Shown one piece after another: positions 1-6,577 of a stretch of 6,577 nucleotides of DNA (position 1 is the first letter of the stretch; each line of letters opens with the position of its first letter). A program made the position numbers and the translations under genes. The notes beneath the pieces were generated by a model. That model did not search any database. It was not told the DNA's origin and worked only from the letters and a program-made list of their open reading frames with translations. Source of the DNA: Nitrosomonas sp. (GTDB lineage Bacteria > Pseudomonadota > Gammaproteobacteria > Burkholderiales > Nitrosomonadaceae); assembly GCA_005779435.1 (NCBI GenBank), contig SXJH01000213.1, positions 1 through 6,577 on the forward strand. The letters are read 5' to 3'.

Positions 1-1222
<1,222 letters not shown>

Positions 1223-1226
<4 letters not shown>

Positions 1227-1251
1227 AAACTGTACACGTGTTTGCGATAAT
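1223..1251 (+). promoter_or_regulatory. Candidate sigma70 promoter for the PfkB kinase gene
   Basis: CTGAAA (1223-1228) matches TTGACA at 4 of 6 bases. It is separated by 17 bases from GATAAT (1246-1251), which matches TATAAT at 5 of 6 and is preceded by TGC, an extended -10. Transcription would start near 1258, about 59 bases before the kinase start. The -35 overlaps the gcvPB stop codon. This is a motif-level prediction only; read-through from gcvPB is the alternative. Confidence 0.45.
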
Positions 1252-1275
1252 CCGTTAAGAGCAGCGGATTATCGC
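1244..1275. repeat. Perfect 11-bp inverted repeat (hairpin or operator)
   Basis: GCGATAATCCG at 1244-1254 is exactly complementary to CGGATTATCGC at 1265-1275. A U-G and a U-A pair can extend the stem by two, leaving a 6-base loop (1257-1262). No T-run follows on the plus strand, and the minus strand downstream side is A-rich rather than T-rich, so this is not a classical intrinsic terminator. The left arm contains the candidate -10 of the kinase promoter, so the repeat could be a DNA operator. It could also be an RNA hairpin at the end of the gcvPB transcript that pauses or protects it. Confidence 0.6.
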
Positions 1276-1316
1276 GGACTCTCGATAGCTTCTCTTAGAT
1301 CTCAATTTAACCTCCC

Positions 1317-2252
1317 ATGCGCACACTGATCTGCGGTTCTATCGCTTACGACAACATCATGGTCTTCCCCGACCATTTCAAGAATCATATTTTGCCGGAC
1401 AAAATTCATGTCTTGAATGTCGCCTTTCTGGTGCCGGAAATGCGCCGCGAATTCGGCGGCTGTGCCGGCAACATCGCTTACAACCTAAAAATGCTTGGCG
1501 GCGAACCGGTGATGATGGCGGCGGTTGGCGACGATTACGCACCGTATGCGGCTCGGTTCGAGCAATTGAATTTGACGCAGCAGCATGTGCGGCATGTGCC
1601 GGAAACATTTACCGCACAGGCTTTTATCACGACTGACTTAGCGGATAACCAGATCACCGCTTTCCATCCCGGCGCGATGAATTTCTCGCATCTCAATTCG
1701 GTGAAAGATGTCCAAGGCATTCGTTTGGGCATCGTCGCACCCGATGGGCGCGACGGCATGATGCAACATGCACGGGAATTTCATGAAGCAGGCATCCCAT
1801 TCGTTTTCGATCCGGGTCAAGGATTACCCATGTACAACGGCGAAGAGCTATTAAGCTTCATCGACAAAGCGGACTATATCGCCGTCAACGACTACGAAGG
1901 TCAGTTGTTGCAAGAACGCACCGGACTGAATCTCGAATCGCTGGCCAAAAAAGCCAAGGCGCTGATTGTCACCTTGGGCGCGCAGGGTTCCGTCATCTAT
2001 GCCGATGGCAAGCAAATCGACATTCCTTGTGTCAAACCGCAAGCAGTCGTCGACCCGACCGGTTGCGGCGACGCTTACCGCGCCGGATTGTTGTACGGCG
2101 TCGTCAACGGCCTGGATTGGCAAACGACGGGGCGATTAAGCTCATTGATGGGTGCATTAAAAATCGCTCACCGTGGCGGACAAAATCATCGATTCACGCG
2201 CGCCGAAATCGATCAATTCTATTTTGAGAGCTTCGGTTCGCGCATCGGCTAA
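1317..2252 (+). CDS. PfkB-family kinase, probable adenosine kinase
   Basis: This is a complete 311-aa ribokinase/PfkB-fold kinase, presumably a cytoplasmic ATP-dependent phosphotransferase. It opens with the beta-strand MRTLICGSIAYDN. The first PfkB signature is GGCAGNIAYN at residues 47-56 (substrate-site region), and the second is DPTGCGDAYRAG at 246-257. In the second, D252 is the expected catalytic base and the preceding GCG forms the anion hole. The length is usual for adenosine kinase/ribokinase-like enzymes. Betaproteobacterial homologues of this type are commonly labelled adenosine kinase (adenosine + ATP to AMP + ADP) or simply carbohydrate kinase; the sequence alone does not settle the substrate. 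The ATG at 1317 is preferred because the conserved first strand begins right there, although no Shine-Dalgarno precedes it (ACCTCCC lies immediately upstream). It converges on the secretion operon with 11 bases between stop codons. An adenosine kinase next to gcvPB would fit nucleoside/C1 salvage, but this link is inference. Confidence 0.9.
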   Translation: MRTLICGSIAYDNIMVFPDHFKNHILPDKIHVLNVAFLVPEMRREFGGCAGNIAYNLKMLGGEPVMMAAVGDDYAPYAARFEQLNLTQQHVRHVPETFTAQAFITTDLADNQITAFHPGAMNFSHLNSVKDVQGIRLGIVAPDGRDGMMQHAREFHEAGIPFVFDPGQGLPMYNGEELLSFIDKADYIAVNDYEGQLLQERTGLNLESLAKKAKALIVTLGAQGSVIYADGKQIDIPCVKPQAVVDPTGCGDAYRAGLLYGVVNGLDWQTTGRLSSLMGALKIAHRGGQNHRFTRAEIDQFYFESFGSRIG

Positions 2253-2263
2253 CCAGCTTGCCA

Positions 2264-2929
2264 TTATTGCTGAGGCGAAGCCCCGAACGCTGATGTTGAC
2301 GGTGTTTTAGGTTGTGCTGTAGATGAAGATTGCGGCGCAAACGGCGATGCGGGGGGCTGCCCCGGTTGTCCGGCCTTCGCGGGTTGCGCCGCATTCGACG
2401 ACGCGCCTTTTGTATCGCTCGGATTAAAAACGAATTTCCATTCCTTGTGCGTCAGCGCTTCGCTGAATTTGGCATACTGCTCCGGAAACTTGTCTTTCTT
2501 AAGCGGCTTCTTTTCCGAAAGGCTGTGTACGCCGGTAATGCGCGCAGTTATGTTTGAACTGGATACCGACCCTGCATTTACCGCTTCCTCGATAAAACCC
2601 CATTCCTCGGTATTGGTCATCGGATCGCGGTAGATTTTGCGCAAATGCCGTTTGATCACCGGAGAACGTGAGTCCAGCAAAAGATCGTCCAAAGATTTGG
2701 GATATTCTTTGCTGTTTCCGGGCGAGCTGTTGTAATAAGACAAAATTGCGCGGCGAAACTGCTCGCCGACATGAAGCAATTCGGCTTCTTTCTCGCGTTG
2801 CGACTTGATTTGCCAGACTTGCGCGGTTCCTGCCATGATCATGCCCGCCAAGGCAACGGCAAACAGCGCCCAAAGATAGATAAAACCGCCCTCACCTTGC
2901 CGCATGCGCAGTTGCCGCTTACCGATCAA
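2264..2929 (-). CDS. Atypical pseudopilin-like type II secretion protein with Pro/Gln-rich tail
   Basis: This 221-aa protein is the last gene visible in the minus-strand secretion operon. The N-terminus has a short basic leader, then G15-F16 followed by IYLWALFAVALAG, a single hydrophobic helix (about 16-38). It is arranged like a type III signal (prepilin) peptide, but the +5 position is W20 instead of the usual Glu. A QREKEAELL amphipathic helix follows (44-52), as in pseudopilins. Then come a globular part with RDPMT (101-105) and EEWGF (109-113), resembling the DP...WG region of GspG. The tail, about 172-221, is low complexity and rich in P, Q, S and A. The start is uncertain: TTG at 2929, three bases after the preceding stop, or ATG at 2905 giving a 7-residue leader. 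It corresponds to a third GspG-like protein of the 'secretion system X' type of locus. The lack of Glu+5 recalls the tip pseudopilin GspK, but there is no other GspK likeness. A membrane/periplasmic role in the pseudopilus is inferred. Confidence 0.82.
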   Translation of the reverse strand: MIGKRQLRMRQGEGGFIYLWALFAVALAGMIMAGTAQVWQIKSQREKEAELLHVGEQFRRAILSYYNSSPGNSKEYPKSLDDLLLDSRSPVIKRHLRKIYRDPMTNTEEWGFIEEAVNAGSVSSSNITARITGVHSLSEKKPLKKDKFPEQYAKFSEALTHKEWKFVFNPSDTKGASSNAAQPAKAGQPGQPPASPFAPQSSSTAQPKTPSTSAFGASPQQ

Positions 2930-2932
2930 AAG

Positions 2933-3319
2933 TTACCATTCTTCATAAAACGATCCATCCGCCGCGCGGCCGTTATAGCCGCTATGAACATCGTAAACGC
3001 CAGCCTCCGTCATATTGGGGGATGGAACCTCGATCCAGGTTTGGTTGCTCTCGGTCAGCGGATCGATCGGAATAGCGCGCAAATACCGTTTGTCGACCAA
3101 TTCCATCAGATCGATCGGATATTTTCCGGTATCCGAGTAAAACTGATCGATGGCCTGGCGCATGATGCTCAGATCTTGCCGCAAAACCGTTTCCTTGGCT
3201 TTATCGAGCGAACTGAAATAACGCGGCGCCACCAAGCTCAGCAGCGTAGCAACGATGGCCATCACCACCAGCAGTTCGATCAGCGTAAATCCCTTAGCAG
3301 GCCGTAAATTGACGAACAT
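2933..3319 (-). CDS. GspG-like pseudopilin (short, 128 aa)
   Basis: This gene encodes a major-pseudopilin-like protein of a type II secretion/type IV pilus-like apparatus. It is predicted to be cleaved and N-methylated by a prepilin peptidase and to polymerise in the periplasm. From the ATG at 3319 the leader is MFVNLRPAKG and cleavage is G10/F11, followed by FTLIELLVVMAIVATLL with the canonical Glu+5 (E15). The globular domain carries KYPIDLMEL (66-74), an IDPLT segment (85-89) and a C-terminus VYDVHSGYNG...YEEW (108-128). That C-terminus resembles the D-x-Y/H-S-x-x-x-x-G calcium-site region of GspG proteins. Total length is close to the usual mature GspG. Start choice: ATG 3319 has a GGGAG (3335-3331) 11 bases upstream and gives a normal short leader. 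GTG at 3328 (GTGA overlap with the previous stop) or GTG at 3331 would add 3-4 residues and is possible. It is coupled to both flanking genes. Confidence 0.9.
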   Translation of the reverse strand: MFVNLRPAKGFTLIELLVVMAIVATLLSLVAPRYFSSLDKAKETVLRQDLSIMRQAIDQFYSDTGKYPIDLMELVDKRYLRAIPIDPLTESNQTWIEVPSPNMTEAGVYDVHSGYNGRAADGSFYEEW

Positions 3320-3324
3320 GATCG

Positions 3325-3846
3325 TCACCACTCCCGGTAAGGAATGCCGTTGGAACCGATCGCCTCCGACAGCGAATACACATCGTACACATCGTCGCCT
3401 TCTTTGGGGCTATCCGGCGGGCTTTCGTAACTGCGCTTGCCCCAGGTATCGACAGCCGGTGTCGCACCGATACCGGCAACGTCGAGTTGCTCGGTAAACA
3501 TCGGATCGCGCGGCAGCCGCCGTAAAAAATAAATATTCTTTTTTTCCTTATCTTTGCTTTTGACATCCGGCACCCCCATCACCAGCTCTTCCAGCCGGGG
3601 CGGATAACCGGACTCATCCGCTTTCACGGCAATGCGCCCTTCATCGGCAGCTTGTTTATAGGCATCGATTGCCGAGCGTATTTGGCGCAGCGCCACGCGC
3701 AATTCTTGCTCCTTCTCGCGTTGCACCATCAATTCCCGCAACGGCATCGCGGCAGTCGCCAAAATTGCCATAATCGCCACCACAATCATCAGTTCGATTA
3801 AAGTAAATCCTTGAGCCCTTTTTGCGACCGCAAACAAACGCGCCAT
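3325..3846 (-). CDS. GspG-like pseudopilin (long, 173 aa)
   Basis: This is a second GspG/PulG-type pseudopilin. The leader MARLFAVAKRAQG ends at G13, then F14-TLIELMIVVAIMAILATAA with Glu+5 at E18 forms the conserved N-terminal methylated helix. The QREKEQELR helix (42-50) follows directly. The globular part has YPPRLEELV (81-89), a lysine-rich insertion (97-103, KSKDKEK), LPRDPMF (111-117), DTWGKRSY (133-140; the W-G of the GspG DPWGNPY-type motif) and a C-terminal VYDVYSLSEAIG...YREW (153-173). The ending closely parallels that of its downstream neighbour, so the two are probably paralogues from duplication. At 173 aa it is longer than an ordinary GspG because of the insertion between helix and DP motif. 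It begins 2 bases after the secretin stop codon with no clear Shine-Dalgarno, so translation is probably coupled to the secretin gene. Assembly into a periplasmic pseudopilus is inferred from the family. Confidence 0.92.
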   Translation of the reverse strand: MARLFAVAKRAQGFTLIELMIVVAIMAILATAAMPLRELMVQREKEQELRVALRQIRSAIDAYKQAADEGRIAVKADESGYPPRLEELVMGVPDVKSKDKEKKNIYFLRRLPRDPMFTEQLDVAGIGATPAVDTWGKRSYESPPDSPKEGDDVYDVYSLSEAIGSNGIPYREW

Positions 3847-3848
3847 GA

Positions 3849-6122
3849 CTACTTGAGATTGATTGTCGCCGGTTGCGGCAACGTAACCTCCACGGCCTCG
3901 TTCGTCACCGAATCTTCCGCAGCGATACTCTGAATATTGATCTCCGTCGCGCCCGGGTTTGCGGCAATCACTTTGAAACGCAATTGCGCCGCCAAACCGG
4001 AAGGCTGATCCCTACCCAGCTTGATGGTACGCGAACCGGATTTGTCGCCGCTATCCAGCGCTTCCAATGCACTGGCTTCGTAACTCAACTGTAAGTCGGC
4101 ATTCACCGTCGGTTTGGCGCCGACCAACCGGACATTGACCGAAAATTCCTTATCCAGCCCCACATTGGCAGGCACTTGCAACGAAAGCGATGGCGCTGCG
4201 GCAACTGCATCGGCAAACGGATTCGGCGCTACCGGGGCTTCCGCCTGGGGCGCGAAAGCATTCAATCCGCCGCGCATCGCTCCTTGACCGGTGCCTGTCG
4301 GCGCTATTGCCAAAGACTGCGCCTCGGTCCTTTTGATCGTGACTGGCAGCTTACCGGCTTCGCTGGCGGTGCCGAAGTGGTATTCGCTTTCAAGGTTGGT
4401 GGGTTTCTGGATATTGCGAATAATACGCGGCGTGATCAGCAGCACAATTTCGGTTTTGGTGCGGTTGACACTCTGGTTCGACGACAATCGATCCAAACCG
4501 GGAATATTCAATAATCCAGCAATACCGCCTGCCGATCTGGTATCCCGATTGTCGATTAACCCAGCCAACACTTGCGTTTCGCCGTCTTTTAGCGTCAAGA
4601 TGGTTTCCGCGCTACGATTGCCCACAATCGGTGCTTTGGCGCCACTCGGCCCATCCAGATCACCGGTGCGACTACTAACTTCCAAAGTGATTTTTAAAGT
4701 CACATCGTTATTCAAACCAATACGCGGCTCGACATCCAGCTTAACCCCCAAATCGATAAACGTTGGCGTTGAAGTCACAATTGAATTGATACCCGGCTGC
4801 ACATTGGCGGTGAAGAAGGGGCGTTTCTCTCCAATGTGAATTTTGGCTTTTTCACGGTTGCTGACACGTATTCTGGGATTCGCCAATATATCGCCTTGCG
4901 AGATATTGTGCATAAAATCGATTTTTGCCTGATTTTTGATCGAAAAGCTTTTCAATCCGTCAAAACCGATTTGGTTTACCAACGCTGCAGCGACTGGCGC
5001 ACCGGCTGCCGTTCCTGCTACACCCAGGAAAGTGGCGGATTGCGGAAGCGAGGGACCCAACAAGAAATCATTGGTACGTGCAATTTCAAGTATAGCAACA
5101 TCCAGCATTACTTCGGGTTCGGCCAAATCATTCAATGTCACTAACTTTTCCGTTAAACGTATGGCCTCTAACGTATCGCGCATGATGAACAGATTGAGCT
5201 GCTCGTTTACATAAATATCTTTTGCCTTGACGATACCCCTCACCATAGCGACCATTTGCTTCACGTCGGTGTGCGCCACTTGAAAGCTGCGCACCACCAA
5301 TTCTTGATAATCTTTAAGTTTTGCCGGTGTGTTGGGATAAATCAATAACGAATTATTGTTCAGAACCTTATAGGCCAACTGATTGGTCGTCAAAATGAGC
5401 TTCAGGATATCTTCGATTGTGTTGTTGCGAACAAAAATGGAAATCTTGGAATCTTGCCGGATATCCTTGTCGAATACGAAATTAATGCCTGCCGTGCGCG
5501 ACATGATTTCGAATACCGATTTCATGTCGGTATCCTTGAATTCCATGGATACCGTTTTTTTAAACGCGGACTCCAATGCCAAATCGGTTACTTCAGGACG
5601 TGACAAATTCAAGTTGATGTGCGAGATCAATTCACGCGCATGCGATTGCTGGGGATTTTCCTGCAAAACAGCGCGTGCAATGGCTTCCGCTTTGGCTGGC
5701 TCGTTACGCTCCAACAACGCTCTCGCCGAATCGACCGCCGCAATGTGGCGGCGTTCCGTCGTCACCGACTCGATACCCTCTTTTGCCCGCTCGTGCAGCG
5801 GGTATAGATTTAAAACACGCCGATACTGCTGCTCGGCTTGATCCAATTCGCCGGAATAGCGCAGATTGTCCGCATCAAACAGTATCTTGCCAACAATTTC
5901 CTCGCGATGCCGGATTAATAAGGTACGAATCTCTTTATTTTCAGGTTCCTCGCGAAATGCCTGCTCCAATTTCGACAGGCCGTTCTCAAACTGTCCTTGC
6001 GCAATCAATTTCTGCCCGTCGTCGAAAGCAACGTTGCGCGTTCCGAATGTCCGGTTGTTGATTGCGCACCCGGCTACAGCGACCATCAGAACACCAAGGA
6101 CAACAATTTTCCAGCTTTTCAT
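3849..6122 (-). CDS. Lipoprotein secretin (GspD-like) with TPR N-terminus and cohesin-like C-terminus
   Basis: This is the outer-membrane secretin channel of a T2SS/T4P-like machine, 757 aa. A lipoprotein signal peptide ends in the lipobox VAGC with the lipidated cysteine at C19, so the protein should self-anchor in the outer membrane. About 30-170 is helical and TPR-like (GQFENGLSKLEQAF; GELDQAEQQYRRVLNLYP; EPAKAEAIARAVLQENP). About 187-262 is the STN/N0 domain (VSMEFKDTDMKSVFEIMS) and about 270-333 an N1-type domain. About 336-569 is the secretin core: PEVMLDVAILEI, DILANPRIRV, KIHIGEKRPFF, DLGVKLDVEPRI, LKDGETQVLAGLI, NIPGLDRLSSNQ and TEIVLLITPRII. A Pro/Ala linker (about 600-640) leads to a beta-rich C-terminal domain (about 645-757) resembling cohesin modules. 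Canonical GspD has several N domains and an S domain at the end, so this architecture is unusual. The gene overlaps its upstream neighbour by ATGA, with AGGAA seven bases before the ATG, and is followed after two bases by a pseudopilin gene. The secretin identity is secure; the cohesin fold is moderately so. Confidence 0.95.
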   Translation of the reverse strand: MKSWKIVVLGVLMVAVAGCAINNRTFGTRNVAFDDGQKLIAQGQFENGLSKLEQAFREEPENKEIRTLLIRHREEIVGKILFDADNLRYSGELDQAEQQYRRVLNLYPLHERAKEGIESVTTERRHIAAVDSARALLERNEPAKAEAIARAVLQENPQQSHARELISHINLNLSRPEVTDLALESAFKKTVSMEFKDTDMKSVFEIMSRTAGINFVFDKDIRQDSKISIFVRNNTIEDILKLILTTNQLAYKVLNNNSLLIYPNTPAKLKDYQELVVRSFQVAHTDVKQMVAMVRGIVKAKDIYVNEQLNLFIMRDTLEAIRLTEKLVTLNDLAEPEVMLDVAILEIARTNDFLLGPSLPQSATFLGVAGTAAGAPVAAALVNQIGFDGLKSFSIKNQAKIDFMHNISQGDILANPRIRVSNREKAKIHIGEKRPFFTANVQPGINSIVTSTPTFIDLGVKLDVEPRIGLNNDVTLKITLEVSSRTGDLDGPSGAKAPIVGNRSAETILTLKDGETQVLAGLIDNRDTRSAGGIAGLLNIPGLDRLSSNQSVNRTKTEIVLLITPRIIRNIQKPTNLESEYHFGTASEAGKLPVTIKRTEAQSLAIAPTGTGQGAMRGGLNAFAPQAEAPVAPNPFADAVAAAPSLSLQVPANVGLDKEFSVNVRLVGAKPTVNADLQLSYEASALEALDSGDKSGSRTIKLGRDQPSGLAAQLRFKVIAANPGATEINIQSIAAEDSVTNEAVEVTLPQPATINLK

Positions 6123-6577
6123 CGGAAGGTTCCTGCGATCTTATTGTTGATAGTAAGCGTTTGCTTCACATTGAGCGGCAAATAGGTAACGGTAACGGTA
6201 TCGTCATTAACGGCATCCAAGCGGTATTGCGGATTGATTTTTTCGCCAACTTTGGTAATGAAATTTTCCCCCGCCTGGACAAGAAAAACCCAGGTTTGGT
6301 TATCCTCGATCGCCTTGCCTGTGTACTTGAATTGCAGCGGCGGCGCGGTTGGTGCGGGTGGAGGCGCCAATGCTCTGACAGGCTGCACCATTTTGAATTC
6401 TTGCTCTTCCGGGTCGATCATCGGTTGCTTGGGTGTCCAGTTTGTCGATAAAAAAATATCGCCGGCCAGCGGACTGAATTTCCGTTGCCCCAATTTGCCC
6501 ACGTCCAATTGCTGCACAAGATCGGGAGTGTTTTTTCTGCCTCGCTCTTGTACCGCCTTCACCGGTTGCAAGGTTTC
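6119..6577 (-). CDS. GspC/PilP-like periplasmic component, N-terminus beyond window
   Basis: The frame is open to the right edge (first visible codons read ETLQPVKAVQ), so the TTG at 6571 is not a reliable start and the protein is partial. 152 residues are visible. They contain a charged stretch, GDIFLSTNW (39-47), a Pro/Ala-rich linker ALAPPPAPTAPP (69-80), and a compact beta domain (about 81-145). That domain holds QFKYTGKAIEDNQTWVFLVQ, ENFITKVGEKI and YRLDAVNDDTVTVTYLPL. The pattern 'G-x...VFL...G...VGD/EKI...Y.L..V..D.V...Y' is like the HR domain of GspC and the C-terminal domain of PilP. Those domains sit in the periplasm and dock the inner-membrane platform to the secretin. Its position directly before the secretin gene, with an ATGA overlap, fits this job. 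An N-terminal membrane anchor is expected outside the window. Homologues in such loci have sometimes been labelled 'translation initiation factor', which the sequence does not support. Overall family recognition is moderate. Confidence 0.75.
   Translation of the reverse strand, partial: ETLQPVKAVQERGRKNTPDLVQQLDVGKLGQRKFSPLAGDIFLSTNWTPKQPMIDPEEQEFKMVQPVRALAPPPAPTAPPLQFKYTGKAIEDNQTWVFLVQAGENFITKVGEKINPQYRLDAVNDDTVTVTYLPLNVKQTLTINNKIAGTFR
6130..6134 (-). promoter_or_regulatory. Shine-Dalgarno for the secretin gene
   Basis: AGGAA on the minus strand lies 7 bases before the secretin ATG (6122-6120) and inside the 3' end of the preceding gene. It supports this start, which also gives a well-formed lipoprotein signal peptide. 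It shows that ribosomes can enter de novo despite the ATGA stop/start overlap. Confidence 0.65.

Noticed and set aside
1244..1275. Classical rho-independent terminator after gcvPB
   Set aside because: The stem is good but no run of T follows on either strand, so it was recorded as an inverted repeat instead.
2771..3307. Plus-strand open frame opposite the two downstream pseudopilin genes
   Set aside because: It crosses the junction of two well-supported minus-strand pseudopilin genes and has shadow-like composition.
4291..4839. Plus-strand open frame of about 180 codons opposite the secretin gene
   Set aside because: The opposite strand encodes unmistakable secretin core motifs here; the plus-strand product has no family resemblance.
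6119..6577. Naming the partial gene a translation initiation factor
   Set aside because: No GTPase motifs (G1-G5) or IF domain are visible; the Pro-rich linker plus small beta domain before a secretin gene fits a GspC/PilP-type protein. The label used for homologues probably arose from low-complexity similarity to the N-terminal part of IF-2.

Overview
The window looks like a piece of a betaproteobacterial chromosome. The moderate base composition, a glycine dehydrogenase split into two subunits, a PfkB kinase of a type familiar from Betaproteobacteria, and the pseudopilin/secretin set all suggest Nitrosomonadales or relatives. This placement is inferred from protein character, not from any search.

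Layout: (1) positions 1-1226, plus strand: the 3' most of gcvPB, the PLP-lysine-bearing subunit of the glycine cleavage P-protein, cut by the left edge. (2) 1227-1316: a 90-base intergenic stretch with a perfect 11-bp inverted repeat that overlaps a plausible sigma70 promoter. (3) 1317-2252, plus strand: a complete PfkB-family kinase, probably adenosine kinase. (4) 2264 to the right edge, minus strand: five tightly packed genes of a type II secretion-like apparatus, read from right to left. These are a partial GspC/PilP-like periplasmic protein, a lipoprotein secretin (GspD-like, 757 aa), two GspG-like pseudopilins, and a third, atypical pseudopilin-like protein. The two transcription units converge with only 11 bases between their stop codons.

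The left half is housekeeping C1/nucleoside metabolism. The right half is the interesting part: a reduced, non-canonical T2SS/T4P-like locus of the kind that subsystem annotations have called 'secretion system X' (GspD-like plus several GspG-like proteins). Its secretin has an N-terminal TPR-like region and a C-terminal extension that looks like a cohesin fold. One pseudopilin lacks the usual Glu at +5 and carries a Pro/Gln-rich tail. The ATPase, inner-membrane platform and prepilin peptidase are not in the window; any ATPase or platform genes of this locus would lie beyond the right edge. The genes are linked by overlaps or 2-7 base gaps, so they are probably co-transcribed and translationally coupled. 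No RNA genes, mobile elements or CRISPR arrays were seen.
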